42,682 nucleotides of DNA from assembly GCA_021782435.1 (NCBI GenBank), contig JAJXVA010000002.1, positions 1-42,682 on the forward strand, written 5' to 3'. The position numbers and the translations under genes were made by a program. Position 1 is the first letter of the stretch; each line of letters opens with the position of its first letter. The DNA comes from Pseudomonadota bacterium. GTDB lineage: Bacteria > Pseudomonadota > Alphaproteobacteria > Acetobacterales > Acetobacteraceae. A model generated the notes under the pieces. That model saw only the letters and a program-made list of their open reading frames with translations, ran no database searches and was not told the origin of the DNA. Shown one piece after another: positions 18,679 through 27,470 of the stretch.

Positions 18679-19875
18679 ATGGAGGTTCTCGCCGCGGTAA
18701 CTACCGAACAGGTGCAGGCCGCGATTGCCGACGCGCTTGCCGCGCGGACGCCGCTCGAAATTCTGGCGGGAGGGAGCAAGACCGGGCTTGGTCGGCCTGG
18801 CGCGGCGGCGCGGCGGCTCGATGTGTCGGGGCTGACCGGCATCCTCGACTACGACCCCGACGAGCTCACGCTGACCGCACGCCCTGGCACGCGCCTCTCG
18901 GAGATCGCGCCCATGCTCGCCGCGCGGCGGCAGATGCTGGCGTTCGAACCGCCGGCCCTGCATCGTTTATACGGGACGGATGGCGAGCCCACCCTGGGCG
19001 GCGTTCTGGCCGCGGGTCTCGCCGGCCCGCGCCGCATCCGCGCCGGGGGCGCGCGCGACCATCTGCTCGGCTTTTCCGCCGTCAATGGCCGCGCCGAGGC
19101 CTGGCGTGGTGGCGGCCGCGTGGTCAAGAATGTCTCGGGCTACGACATGCCGAAGCTGCAATGCGGCGCCTTCGGCACGCTTTCGGTTCTGACGGAATTA
19201 TGCCTGCGCCTGGTGCCGGCGCCGGAAACCAGCCTGACATTGCTGGTTGCGGCGGACACGCAAGCGGCCGCCGGCGGGATCATGGCCAGGGCGTTGAACC
19301 TGCCGCAGGAGGTTTCGGCCGCTGCCTGCCTGCCGGACGCCATTGCCGCCCGCGCCGGCCTGCCCCGGTTCGCGCCGCATCTGGTGGTGCTGCGGCTCGA
19401 GGGGTCGGGCGCGTCGGTCGTCGACCGCGCGGCGGCGCTCGACCGGGAATTTCCGGTGGTGGGGGAACTCGCGGACGAGGGCTCGGTTCTGCTGTGGCAG
19501 GCCGTCGGCGCCGTTGCCCCGCTGCTGCCGGACCCCGACGCGATCATCTGGCGGCTGTGCCCACCGCCGGCACGGGCCGCGGAAATTCTCGTGGCACTCG
19601 GACCCCTGGCGGAACACGCCTATCTCGATTGGGGCGGCGGCTTGATTTGGCTCGCCCTGCCCGACGCGCCGCCGGATGGCGCCGCCGCGACGCTGCGCGC
19701 CGCGCTCGGCCCGGATGGCCATGCGACACTCATTCGGGGCCCCGCCATGCTTCGCGCCACGATACCGGTGTTTCCGCCGATGAGCCCGCCGCTCGCGGCG
19801 CTCAATGCCCGCATCCGCGCCGCTTTCGACCCGGCGCTGCTGCTCAACCGTGGCCGGCTGGCGCGGGAACCCTGA
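18679..19875 (+). CDS. glcE: Glycolate oxidase, FAD-binding subunit GlcE
   Basis: GlcE is the second flavin-binding subunit of glycolate oxidase. The product has 398 residues with a shortened PCMH fold: LEILAGGSKTGLGRP, LTARPGTRLSEI, GEPTLGGVLAAGLAGPRRIRAGG and GRVVKNVSGYDMPKL. The N-V-S-G-Y-D segment is diagnostic for GlcE. It sits between glcD and glcF with gaps of five bases on each side, matching the conserved glcDEF order. The C-terminal ~200 residues are less conserved, as usual. Confidence 0.94.
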   Translation: MEVLAAVTTEQVQAAIADALAARTPLEILAGGSKTGLGRPGAAARRLDVSGLTGILDYDPDELTLTARPGTRLSEIAPMLAARRQMLAFEPPALHRLYGTDGEPTLGGVLAAGLAGPRRIRAGGARDHLLGFSAVNGRAEAWRGGGRVVKNVSGYDMPKLQCGAFGTLSVLTELCLRLVPAPETSLTLLVAADTQAAAGGIMARALNLPQEVSAAACLPDAIAARAGLPRFAPHLVVLRLEGSGASVVDRAAALDREFPVVGELADEGSVLLWQAVGAVAPLLPDPDAIIWRLCPPPARAAEILVALGPLAEHAYLDWGGGLIWLALPDAPPDGAAATLRAALGPDGHATLIRGPAMLRATIPVFPPMSPPLAALNARIRAAFDPALLLNRGRLAREP

Positions 19876-19880
19876 CGATC

Positions 19881-21170
19881 ATGCAGACCAGGTTCAACCA
19901 GGCCCAGTTGCGTGATCCCGCCACGGCCAGAAGCGAAGGCGCCATTCGCGCCTGCGTGCATTGCGGCTTCTGCACCGCGACCTGTCCGAGCTACGTGGTG
20001 CTGGGCGACGAGCTGGACAGTCCGCGCGGCCGTATTTACCTGATACGGGATATGCTGGAAAACGCACGTGTGCCGACGGTGCAGACCGTGCGGCACATCG
20101 ATCGCTGCCTGTCGTGCCTCGCCTGCACCACTACCTGCCCATCGGGTGTGAATTATCGGCATCTGATCGACCATGCCCGGGCCTATATTGAGGCGACCTA
20201 TCGCCGGCCGTTGGCGGATCGGGCGCTGCGGGCGCTGCTCGCGACCGTTTTGCCGAGACCGGTCCTGTTCCGCGCCGCGCTGCTGGCCGCGCGCCCGGCC
20301 AAACCTTTCGCGCGCCTGCTGCCCGCGCGGCTGCGCCCGCTGCTGGCCATGGCGCCCGCTAGAATTCCCGCGCCAGAGGACACCGGACGGCCGGCCACGC
20401 ATCCGGCCATCGGCCGGCGCCGTCATCGGGTCGCGCTGCTGGCGGGGTGCGCGCAATCCGTGCTCGCGCCGGAGATCAACGCCGCCGCGATCCGGGTGCT
20501 GACGCGCGCGGGGGTCGAGGTGGTGGTGGCGGCCAAGGCCGGCTGCTGCGGCGCGTTGACCGGCCATATCGGCAAGGATGGCCGGAAATTCGCCGCGACC
20601 AACATCCGGGCCTGGCGCGCGCTGGAGGCGTCCGGCACGCTGGATGCAATACTGGTGACGACGTCCGGCTGCGGCAGTTTCATGAAGGAGTATGGCCAGT
20701 TATGCGCGACCGACGCGCGCCTGGCGGGCGATGCCGCCCGGGTCGCGGCGCTGAGCCGGGATATCACGGAATTCCTGGCGGAAATAACCCTGCCGGAGGT
20801 TTCGCGGGACTTTCCCGGCCGTGGGGTTCGCGTGGCCTACCATGCCGCCTGCTCGCTCACGCATGGGCAGCACATCACCACCCAGCCCAAGGCGCTGCTC
20901 GCCCAGGCCGGGTTCGTCGTGCTGGAGCCGAACGACGCGCATCTCTGTTGCGGTTCGGCCGGGACCTATAACCTGCTGCAACCCGAAATCGCGGGGGAGC
21001 TGCGCGCCCGCAAGCTCGCGAGCCTCACGCCGCTGGCGCCGGAGGTCATCGCATCGGGTAATATAGGCTGCCTGACGCAGCTTGCGGGCGGCACCTCCGT
21101 GCCGACCCGCCACACGGTGCAACTGCTCGACTGGGCGACCGGTGGCCCGTCGCCGCTCGGGCCGCGGTGA
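19881..21170 (+). CDS. glcF: Glycolate oxidase, iron-sulfur subunit GlcF
   Basis: GlcF passes electrons from the flavin subunits through two [4Fe-4S] clusters. The track ORF begins 410 codons too early. The ATG at MQTRFNQAQLRDP gives 429 residues, five bases after glcE. Two ferredoxin-type motifs are present (CVHCGFCTATCP and CLSCLACTTTCP), followed by two cysteine-rich CCG domains with AGCCGALTGHIG and LCCGSAGTYN. The gene ends 21 bases before the convergent metallopeptidase gene, with no obvious hairpin terminator between. Confidence 0.95.
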   Translation: MQTRFNQAQLRDPATARSEGAIRACVHCGFCTATCPSYVVLGDELDSPRGRIYLIRDMLENARVPTVQTVRHIDRCLSCLACTTTCPSGVNYRHLIDHARAYIEATYRRPLADRALRALLATVLPRPVLFRAALLAARPAKPFARLLPARLRPLLAMAPARIPAPEDTGRPATHPAIGRRRHRVALLAGCAQSVLAPEINAAAIRVLTRAGVEVVVAAKAGCCGALTGHIGKDGRKFAATNIRAWRALEASGTLDAILVTTSGCGSFMKEYGQLCATDARLAGDAARVAALSRDITEFLAEITLPEVSRDFPGRGVRVAYHAACSLTHGQHITTQPKALLAQAGFVVLEPNDAHLCCGSAGTYNLLQPEIAGELRARKLASLTPLAPEVIASGNIGCLTQLAGGTSVPTRHTVQLLDWATGGPSPLGPR

Positions 21171-21191
21171 ATTTTCCCGCGGGGCGTGGCC

Positions 21192-21905
21192 TCAGCCGAC
21201 CCGCAGCAGCCACGGGCCGTGCGCCGCGAGCCACGCCTCGGCCCGCGCCCGGTTGGGCGTCAGTCGTTCGACCAGCGCCCAGAATTCCGCGCCGTGGTTC
21301 ATGTGCCGCAGATGCGCGACTTCGTGGCTGGCCACGTAATCGGCCACGAAATCGGGGGCCATCACCAGGCGCCAGCTGAACGCCAGGGCGCGTGTCGGGC
21401 TGCAACTGCCCCAGCGGCTGCGGGTATCCTTGACGCTGACCCGCCGCGCGGAAACACCGGCCTCGGCGCAGAGCGCGCGCACCCGCCGGTCCAGCATGCG
21501 CCGTGCCTCGGCGCGCAGAAAATCGCTGACGCGGCGCGGCAGGAATTCCGCCCCGCCGGAGATTTCGAGGACGTCGTCGCGGAGCCGCGCGGCGAAGCGC
21601 CCCTCCGGGACGTGGCGGATGGTGACCATGCGGCCGGCCAGCGGCACGGGATGTCCGTCGGCGAAGGGGGACGCCGCGGGCAGGTCGCGCAGGCGGCGGG
21701 CGACCCAATCGGCGTGGTGGTTCAGCAGTGAAAGGCCCGCGCGCCGGCCGGCGCTGGGCGGCAGGGTGACCACCACCTCGCCGAGGCCCGGATCTATCCG
21801 CAGGCTGACCCGCCGCGCCCGCGCGCTGTGGCGCCAGTGGATCACGGTCTCGCCATGGGCGAGGCGCAGCGTCTCACGCAGATCGGCCAGGGGGGCGCGG
21901 GTCAT
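21192..21905 (-). CDS. YgjP-like zinc metallopeptidase domain protein (DUF45/M48-related)
   Basis: From the ATG overlapping the YcgN stop (ATGA), the product has 237 residues. The C-terminal half carries [23 protein letters not shown] and the zinc motif [16 protein letters not shown], the layout of the YgjP/DUF45 family of predicted metallopeptidases. The N-terminal half ([20 protein letters not shown]) is the usual beta-rich prefix of these proteins. The biological role is unknown. It is translationally coupled to the YcgN-like gene. Confidence 0.93.
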   Translation of the reverse strand: MTRAPLADLRETLRLAHGETVIHWRHSARARRVSLRIDPGLGEVVVTLPPSAGRRAGLSLLNHHADWVARRLRDLPAASPFADGHPVPLAGRMVTIRHVPEGRFAARLRDDVLEISGGAEFLPRRVSDFLRAEARRMLDRRVRALCAEAGVSARRVSVKDTRSRWGSCSPTRALAFSWRLVMAPDFVADYVASHEVAHLRHMNHGAEFWALVERLTPNRARAEAWLAAHGPWLLRVG

Positions 21906-22363
21906 TGGCCGCGCGGTTTGCGCACCCGCACCGGGCGGACCGGCCATTCGGTGAGGTAATGCTCGAGGTCGCCGGCCTCGTCCTCCGGCACGACCCGCCC
22001 CCGCACCGACACCCCGGCCTCGTGCACCGTCGTCGCGCTGCCGGAAACCAGCTTGTGCCACCAGGGCAGCGCCCGCCCCTCGGCCAGGGTCCGGTAGGCG
22101 CAGCTATGCGGCAGCCAGTCGATTTCGCGCACGAGTTCGGGTGTCAGGCGCAGGCAGTCTTTCACGATCCGCCGGCGCTGGGGGTAGTTGGTGCACTGGC
22201 AGGTGCGGGTATTCAGCAACTGACAGGCGACATTGGTGAACATCAGTTCGTCGGTGTCGGTATCGCGCAATTTGTGCAGGCAGCAGCGGCCGCACCCGTC
22301 GCACAGCGACTCCCACTCGGCCTCGGTCATTTCCTCGAGCGTTTTGTCTTCCCAGAACCCCAT
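21902..22363 (-). CDS. YcgN-family cysteine cluster protein (UPF0260)
   Basis: The 153-residue protein opens with W-E-D-K-T-L-E-E-M and has clustered cysteines in [31 protein letters not shown] and WLPHSCAYR. This is the UPF0260/YcgN signature and suggests metal or Fe-S binding. The family has no established function. It is the first gene of a two-gene minus-strand operon, divergent from glmU with about 130 bases between the two starts. Confidence 0.94.
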   Translation of the reverse strand: MGFWEDKTLEEMTEAEWESLCDGCGRCCLHKLRDTDTDELMFTNVACQLLNTRTCQCTNYPQRRRIVKDCLRLTPELVREIDWLPHSCAYRTLAEGRALPWWHKLVSGSATTVHEAGVSVRGRVVPEDEAGDLEHYLTEWPVRPVRVRKPRGQ

Positions 22364-22454
22364 GGCGCCAACCTAGGGCGGTGCCGCGCGCCGCGCCAAC
22401 CCAAACCGACGCGCCGCCGCCACAATCGGTAAAATGAAGTGATGCTTGTGGGTT

Positions 22455-22483
22455 TTGACTTCCCGCGCCGGCGAAGCTAGCGG
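22455..22483 (+). promoter_or_regulatory. Candidate glmU promoter, start site at or near ATG
   Basis: TTGACT and TAGCGG are separated by 17 bp, and the -10 element ends 7 bases before the glmU ATG. A transcript starting at the usual distance would have almost no leader. The GGGTGGG just before the ATG could instead serve as a ribosome site if transcription starts upstream. Confidence 0.4.
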
Positions 22484-22490
22484 GTGGGCC

Positions 22491-23804
22491 ATGTCCACCG
22501 CTGTCATTCTCGCCGCCGGCCACGGCACGCGCATGCGCTCCCGCCTGCCCAAGGCCGCGCATCCGATCGCGTTCGAGCCGATGCTGCGCCGCCTGATCCG
22601 CGCCTGCGAGGCGGTGTTTCCGCGTATCGTGGTGGTCATCGGGCCGGATATGCCGATGCTTGCCGCGATGGCGGCGCCGCATGCCGTCGTCGTTCAGAGC
22701 GAACGCCTGGGCACCGCCCACGCCGCCCTGGCCGCGGCGGAGCATTTCGGTGACGGCGACGTGGCGATTCTGTATGCCGATAATCCGCTGATCCGGCCGC
22801 AAACCCTGGCACGGCTGCGGGCCGCGCGGGAAACCGCGGGCCTGGCCATGCTGGCCATGCGCCCACCCGAGCCCGGGCGCTACGGCCGGGTGGTGCTGGG
22901 CGCGGAGGGCACGGTGAGCCGCATCGTCGAATATGCCGACGCGACCGACGCCGAGCGCGCCATACCGCTATGCAATGCCGGCGTGTTCTGCGCGGCGGGG
23001 CCGGCGTTGCGCGGCTGGCTGGGCGCGGTGCCGCGCGCGCCCTCTGGAGAATTTTATCTGACCGATATCGTGCCGCTCGCCGGCCGCGCGGTGGCGATCG
23101 AGGCGCCCTGGCAGGAACTGCGCGGCATCAATACCCGGGGCGAACTCGCCGAGGCCGAGGCCGAGGTGCAGGCCGGGCTTCGCGAGGCCGCGATGGCGGC
23201 TGGCGTTACCCTGATCGGGCCGGAGACGGTGTTTCTGGCCGCCGATACCCGGTTCGGCACGGATGTCACGATCGGGCCCCATGTGGTGGTGGGTCCGGGC
23301 GTCACGATCGGGGATGGGGTGACCATTCGCGCGTTTTCCCACCTGGAGGCCTGCGCCATCGGGCCGGACGCCATTATCGGGCCGTTCGCGCGGTTGCGCC
23401 CGGGCACGCGGGTTGGCACCGGGGCGCATGTCGGCAATTTCGTCGAACTCAAGGCGACCAGCCTCGGGCCCGGGGCCAAGGCCAACCACCTGGCGTATCT
23501 CGGGGATGCCGAGATCGGGGCGGGCGCCAATATCGGGGCCGGGACGATCACGTGCAATTACGATGGTATCACCAAGCATCGCACCGTGGTGGGGGCGGAC
23601 GCCTTCATCGGGTCGAACGCGACCCTGGTCGCGCCGGTCAGTATCGGGCATGGCGCCTTCGTCGCCGCGGGCAGCACGATTACGGATGACGCGCCGGAAC
23701 AGAGCCTGGTGTTCGGCCGGGCGCGGCAGGTGACCAAGACCGGGGTCGCGGCCAAGCTCCGCCAGTTTCTGGCCGAGCGCGCCCGCGGCAGGGACGACAG
23801 ATAA
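22491..23804 (+). CDS. glmU: Bifunctional GlcN-1-P acetyltransferase / GlcNAc-1-P uridyltransferase
   Basis: GlmU acetylates glucosamine-1-phosphate and then couples it to UTP to make UDP-GlcNAc for peptidoglycan and lipid A. The ATG at MSTAVILAAGHGTRM gives 437 residues and places the nucleotidyltransferase motif L-A-A-G-x-G-T-R-M at residue 7. DNPLIRPQ holds the metal-binding Asp region. The C-terminal half is a left-handed beta-helix of hexapeptide repeats (VTIGPHVVVGPGVTIGDG), and KANHLAYLGDAEIG and GTITCNYDG are acetyltransferase motifs. Its TAA shares a base with the ATG of glmS (TAATG), so translation of the two is tightly linked. Confidence 0.96.
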   Translation: MSTAVILAAGHGTRMRSRLPKAAHPIAFEPMLRRLIRACEAVFPRIVVVIGPDMPMLAAMAAPHAVVVQSERLGTAHAALAAAEHFGDGDVAILYADNPLIRPQTLARLRAARETAGLAMLAMRPPEPGRYGRVVLGAEGTVSRIVEYADATDAERAIPLCNAGVFCAAGPALRGWLGAVPRAPSGEFYLTDIVPLAGRAVAIEAPWQELRGINTRGELAEAEAEVQAGLREAAMAAGVTLIGPETVFLAADTRFGTDVTIGPHVVVGPGVTIGDGVTIRAFSHLEACAIGPDAIIGPFARLRPGTRVGTGAHVGNFVELKATSLGPGAKANHLAYLGDAEIGAGANIGAGTITCNYDGITKHRTVVGADAFIGSNATLVAPVSIGHGAFVAAGSTITDDAPEQSLVFGRARQVTKTGVAAKLRQFLAERARGRDDR

Positions 23805-25627
23805 TGTGCGGCATCGTGGGCATGGTCGGGCAGCGTCCGGTCGCGCCGTTGCTGATGGAAAGCCTCAGGCGGCTGGAATATCGCGGCTATGACAGCGCCG
23901 GCATCGCGACGCTGCACCACGGCGCGATCGACCGGCGCCGCGCCAGCGGCAAGCTGGTCAACCTCGAGACGGTTCTGGCGGCCCGGCCGCTGCCCGGGCT
24001 TTGCGGCATCGGCCATACGCGCTGGGCGACCCATGGCGCGCCCACCGAGACCAACGCCCACCCGCACGGCACCGCGCGGGTGGCGGTGGTGCATAATGGC
24101 ATTATCGAGAATTATGCCGAGCTGCGGGCCGAGTTGACCGAGGCAGGGCAGGTGTTCACCACCGAGACCGATACCGAAACCGTTGCGCAGCTGATGGATT
24201 TCCACCTCGGCCAGGGCATGACCGCGATCGAGGCGGCCTCCCGCGCTTTTGCCCGGCTGCAGGGCGCGTTCGCGCTGGCACTGATTTTCGCCGGGCATCC
24301 CGATTTATTGATCGCGACCCGGCGGGGCGCGCCGCTCGCGATCGGGTATGGCGAGGGGGAAATGTTCGTCGGCTCCGACGCGCTGGCGATAGCGCCGCTG
24401 ACCCAGCGCCTGGCCTATCTCGAGGACGGGGACTGGGCGGTGGTGCGGCGCGAGGGGGTTACCTTCCATGACGTGTCGGGGCGGATCGTCGCGCGTGACA
24501 TGCGCCATACCGCCTATTCGGGCGCCAGTTTCGGGCGCGGTAATTTTCGCCACTTCATGGAAAAGGAATTATTCGAACATCCGGCCGTGATCGGTGATAC
24601 GCTGCACCGGCTGATCGATCCGGGCCGGCGGGCGATCGCGCTGCCGCCGCTCGACCTGGATTTCGCGCGTATTTCGCGCATCACGCTCGCGGCCTGTGGC
24701 AGCGCCTTCTATGCCGGGCTGGTCGGCAAATACTGGTTCGAGGCCCTGGCCCGCCTGCCGGTGGATGCCGATGTGGCGAGCGAATTCCGCTACCGGATGC
24801 CGCCCCTGGCCGAGAACGGCCTCGGGTTGCTGGTCAGCCAGTCGGGGGAGACCGCCGATACGCTGGCGGCGTTGCAGGCGCTCCGGGAGGCCGGCCAGCG
24901 CGTGCTGTCGGTGGTCAATGTGCCCGAAAGCAGCATGGCGCGCGCCAGCGACCTGATGCTCGAGACCATTGCCGGGCCGGAGATCGGGGTGGCCAGCACG
25001 AAGGCCTTCACGGCGCAACTGACCGTGCTCGCCTGCCTTGCGATTGCCGCCGGCCGCGTGCGCGGCACGCTGAGCCGCGACCAGGAAGCGGCGCTGACGG
25101 CCGCCCTGCTGGAGGTGCCCGGCCGCGCCGGCGAGGTGCTGGACCGCCATGGCGAGATCACCCGCATTGCCGCGCGCATCGCCGAGGCGCGGGACGTGCT
25201 CTACCTTGGCCGCGGCACCGGCTTTCCGATCGCGCTCGAGGGGGCTCTGAAGCTCAAGGAAATTTCCTATATTCACGCCGAGGGATACGCCGCCGGGGAA
25301 ATGAAGCACGGGCCGATCGCGCTGATCGACGCGGCGGTGCCGGTGATTGCGATCGTGCCGAGTGGACCGTTATTCGAGAAAACCGCGAGCAACCTGCAGG
25401 AAGCCGCGGCCCGTGGCGGCAGGCTGATCGTGTTCACGGACGCCGATGGCGCGCCGCGCCTTGCGCGGATCGCCACCGAGACCATCGTGCTGCCGAAGGT
25501 GGACCCGTTCGTCGCGCCCATTCTGCACGCGATCGCGGTTCAGTTGCTGGCCTACCATGTGGCCGTGCTCAAGGGCACCGATGTCGATCAACCGCGCAAC
25601 CTGGCGAAATCGGTGACGGTTGAATGA
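23804..25627 (+). CDS. glmS: Glutamine-fructose-6-phosphate aminotransferase (isomerizing)
   Basis: GlmS makes glucosamine-6-phosphate from fructose-6-phosphate and glutamine, the first step toward UDP-GlcNAc. The 607-residue length is standard. Met1 precedes the N-terminal nucleophile Cys (MCGIVGMVG), followed by RRLEYRGYDSAG, GHTRWATHGAPTETNAHPH and HNGIIENY of the glutaminase domain. Two SIS domains follow, with LAACGSAFYAGL, SQSGETADT and LGRGTGFPIALEGALKLKE. The C-terminus ends in DQPRNLAKSVTVE, as in the whole family. No glmS ribozyme precedes it, because glmU coding sequence directly abuts. Confidence 0.97.
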   Translation: MCGIVGMVGQRPVAPLLMESLRRLEYRGYDSAGIATLHHGAIDRRRASGKLVNLETVLAARPLPGLCGIGHTRWATHGAPTETNAHPHGTARVAVVHNGIIENYAELRAELTEAGQVFTTETDTETVAQLMDFHLGQGMTAIEAASRAFARLQGAFALALIFAGHPDLLIATRRGAPLAIGYGEGEMFVGSDALAIAPLTQRLAYLEDGDWAVVRREGVTFHDVSGRIVARDMRHTAYSGASFGRGNFRHFMEKELFEHPAVIGDTLHRLIDPGRRAIALPPLDLDFARISRITLAACGSAFYAGLVGKYWFEALARLPVDADVASEFRYRMPPLAENGLGLLVSQSGETADTLAALQALREAGQRVLSVVNVPESSMARASDLMLETIAGPEIGVASTKAFTAQLTVLACLAIAAGRVRGTLSRDQEAALTAALLEVPGRAGEVLDRHGEITRIAARIAEARDVLYLGRGTGFPIALEGALKLKEISYIHAEGYAAGEMKHGPIALIDAAVPVIAIVPSGPLFEKTASNLQEAAARGGRLIVFTDADGAPRLARIATETIVLPKVDPFVAPILHAIAVQLLAYHVAVLKGTDVDQPRNLAKSVTVE

Positions 25628-25658
25628 GGGCGGCCGGGCCTGGCGCGCGGCGCCGGGA

Positions 25659-25829
25659 TCACTCGCCGAAGGCGTGCTCGCCGAAGATGTAATCGTCGTG
25701 GGTCACGGTGCTGGGCAGCCGCGCCGCATGGGCGTTGGCCTGCGGCCGGTCCTCGCGGCGGACATAGGCGGCGGCGAAGGACCAGCCGTGGCGATGCACC
25801 AGTCCGTCGTCGAATTTGTCGTGGCCCAT
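25659..25829 (-). CDS. Small conserved-looking hypothetical protein, 56 aa
   Basis: This gene is too short for the ORF track. The ATG is preceded by a strong AGGAGAGA ribosome-binding site three bases upstream. The product starts MGHDKFDDGLVHRHGWSF, continues through AAAYVRREDRPQANAHAARL and ends DDYIFGEHAFGE. It is polar, with several His, Asp and aromatic residues, and has no membrane segment or cysteine. Its composition is unlike a random high-GC frame. It is convergent with glmS, its stop lying 31 bases after the glmS stop. I do not recognise a family and propose no function. Confidence 0.65.
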   Translation of the reverse strand: MGHDKFDDGLVHRHGWSFAAAYVRREDRPQANAHAARLPSTVTHDDYIFGEHAFGE

Positions 25830-26028
25830 GACTCTCTCCTGTGTTGGGCGGTCGGTGCCTCATAGCGGGCACCCCATAGCTGGCATTCGGGGCAGGGCGC
25901 GCCAACCGGTAAAGTCCGGCTGGCGCGGTAAAGCTGTCGGCGCGCCAGCGGCCGGGGCGACGGGTTTTGTAAATGTTGTAAAGCGGAGCCCCATACGGGT
26001 TCGTCACGCTCGGTTGCGTTTCCGCCAT

Positions 26029-26056
26029 TTGTCAGACCGGGCGCGCGCCCTATGTT
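26029..26056 (+). promoter_or_regulatory. Candidate gtrA-like gene promoter, near-leaderless
   Basis: TTGTCA and TATGTT are separated by 16 bp, and the -10 element ends eight bases before the ATG of the GtrA-like gene. No ribosome-binding purine run lies in between. Confidence 0.4.
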
Positions 26057-26064
26057 GCGTGGCG

Positions 26065-26565
26065 ATGTGGCAAGAACCCGCCCCGCCCCAGGCACTTCCG
26101 GGCGAGACCGGCACCCCGACCCGCGCCGATGGGCTGACCCATTGGCTGGCCGAGACGCGGCGGCTGCTGCCGCTGTTTCTTCGTTTCGGTGTCGTCGGCT
26201 TTGCCGGATTCCTGGTGGATTTGGCGGTGGTTTACGCGGCCAGGGGCTGGATCGGGCTGTATGCCGCCGGGATGCTGTCGTACCTCGCGGCCAACGGGGT
26301 CAATTTCCTGCTCAACCGCTACTGGACCTTCCGCCACCGGCCGCGGCTGAGGCTGTGGCGGCACTGGCTGCTGTTTTTTGCCGCCACCCTGCCGGGGCTG
26401 GTGTTCAACCGCGGCACCTATGCCGGGCTGATCGCGCTGGTGCCGGTTTGCGCCCGCCACCCGTTTCTGGCCGTCATTGCGGGGTCGATCGCCGGCATGG
26501 TGGCCAATTTTCTGATGTCGCACCGGGTGGTTTTCGCCGAGAGCCGGGTGCGGGTGGAAGTATGA
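26065..26565 (+). CDS. GtrA family membrane protein
   Basis: The track ORF is over-extended; the ATG giving MWQEPAPPQALPG yields 166 residues. Four hydrophobic helices are visible, starting with LFLRFGVVGFAGFLVDLAVVY and including SYLAANGVNFLLNRYWTFRH, which is the GtrA-family core motif (N-F-L-x-N-R-x-W-T-F). The last helix ends in ANFLMSHRVVF. GtrA proteins act in the inner membrane in glycan assembly, probably moving undecaprenyl-linked sugars. The partner glycosyltransferase is not adjacent. MinC follows on the same strand about 45 bases downstream. Confidence 0.92.
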   Translation: MWQEPAPPQALPGETGTPTRADGLTHWLAETRRLLPLFLRFGVVGFAGFLVDLAVVYAARGWIGLYAAGMLSYLAANGVNFLLNRYWTFRHRPRLRLWRHWLLFFAATLPGLVFNRGTYAGLIALVPVCARHPFLAVIAGSIAGMVANFLMSHRVVFAESRVRVEV

Positions 26566-26611
26566 CCGCCCGCGATTGACGGCGCCCCGGCGCGGCGTTA
26601 GCCCGGGGGTC

Positions 26612-27301
26612 GTGTCAAACCGCCCCTTCATACGCGTTCGTGGCCGGTCCTTCGTTGCCTTGGTGATTGCGCCGGAGGACCCGATCGATACCTGGATTCG
26701 CACGCTCGGGGAGCAGCGCGCGCGGGCACCGAGTTTTTTTCAGGACCGCCCGGTCGTGGTCGATCTGGCGGCGATGGCTGGCGAGGGCCGGGACCTGACC
26801 CGCTTCATCGAGGCGCTGGCGGACCATGATCTGCGGATCATCGGCGTCGAGGGGTATGATGAGGGCTGGACCAACATCAATGCCTGGGGCCGCCCGCCGC
26901 TGCTTGGCGCGGCGAAGCTGGATACCGGGGTGCTGGTGCCCGAGGACGCGCCGCCGCCACCGCCGCCGGCCAATTCCCTGATACTGCAAGCCCCGGTCCG
27001 CTCGGGCCAGACGGTGGTTCACGAACACGGCGATGTCACGGTGCTGGGGTTCGTCAGTTCGGGGGCGGAAATCATTGCCGCCGGGTCGATCCATGTCTAT
27101 GGCGCGCTGCGTGGCCGCGCGATTGCCGGCTTCAATGGCCGGCCGGATGCGCGCATTTTCTGCCGCAAGCTGGACCCGGAATTGCTGGCGATCGACGGTA
27201 TTTACAGAACCGCGGAGGATCTGGACCCGAGCCTTCGCCACAAGCCGGCCCAGGCCTGGCTGGAGGACGAGGCGCTGAAAATAGGACCGCTGGATAAATA
27301 G
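26612..27301 (+). CDS. minC: Septum site-determining protein MinC
   Basis: MinC inhibits FtsZ ring formation away from midcell. The C-terminal beta-helical domain is clear: QAPVRSGQTVVHEHGDVTVLG, VSSGAEIIAAGSIHVYGALRGRAIAG and ARIFCRKLDPELLAIDG. The N-terminal domain starts RGRSFVALVIAPED. I chose the GTG giving MSNRPFIRVRGRS (229 residues), with GGGGG just upstream. The track uses a TTG 36 bases earlier that has no ribosome site. A Pro-rich linker (APPPPPPAN) joins the domains. The usual partners minD and minE do not follow; instead there is a strong terminator and the convergent rplI. Nothing else suggests that it is a pseudogene. Confidence 0.92.
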   Translation: MSNRPFIRVRGRSFVALVIAPEDPIDTWIRTLGEQRARAPSFFQDRPVVVDLAAMAGEGRDLTRFIEALADHDLRIIGVEGYDEGWTNINAWGRPPLLGAAKLDTGVLVPEDAPPPPPPANSLILQAPVRSGQTVVHEHGDVTVLGFVSSGAEIIAAGSIHVYGALRGRAIAGFNGRPDARIFCRKLDPELLAIDGIYRTAEDLDPSLRHKPAQAWLEDEALKIGPLDK

Positions 27302-27330
27302 GCGCGGTGGGTTCTGGCCCATCGTTTCGC

Positions 27331-27360
27331 GGGACGGCGGGACGGCGGGACGGCGGGACT
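27331..27360. repeat. 8-bp tandem repeat downstream of minC
   Basis: GGGACGGC is repeated almost four times without mismatch in the convergent gap between minC and rplI. The unit is not a multiple of three and lies outside genes. Confidence 0.9.
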
Positions 27361-27392
27361 TCGCGACCGCGCCCCGGTGGCCGGGGTTTCCG

Positions 27393-27418
27393 AAAAAAAC
27401 GGGAGCGATCCGCCCCCG
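27393..27418 (-). terminator. Rho-independent terminator of the rpsF-rpsR-rplI operon
   Basis: On the minus strand, CGGGGGCG and CGCTCCCG pair around a GAT loop (one G-U pair) and are followed at once by seven T residues. It lies about 50 bases after the rplI stop. Confidence 0.75.
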
Positions 27419-27430
27419 GCGAGGCCGACA

Positions 27431-27462
27431 GGGGGATAACGCGCGGCGTTACCCCCCTTTTT
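27431..27462 (+). terminator. Rho-independent terminator downstream of minC
   Basis: GGGGGATAACGC and GCGTTACCCCCC form a 12-bp stem with one mismatch around GCG, followed by five T residues on the plus strand. It ends just before the rplI stop codon. Confidence 0.78.
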
Positions 27463-27470
27463 CGGGTTGG

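Noticed and set aside
23700-23804. glmS ribozyme upstream of glmS
   Set aside because: glmU coding sequence overlaps the glmS start by one base, leaving no leader for the ribozyme.
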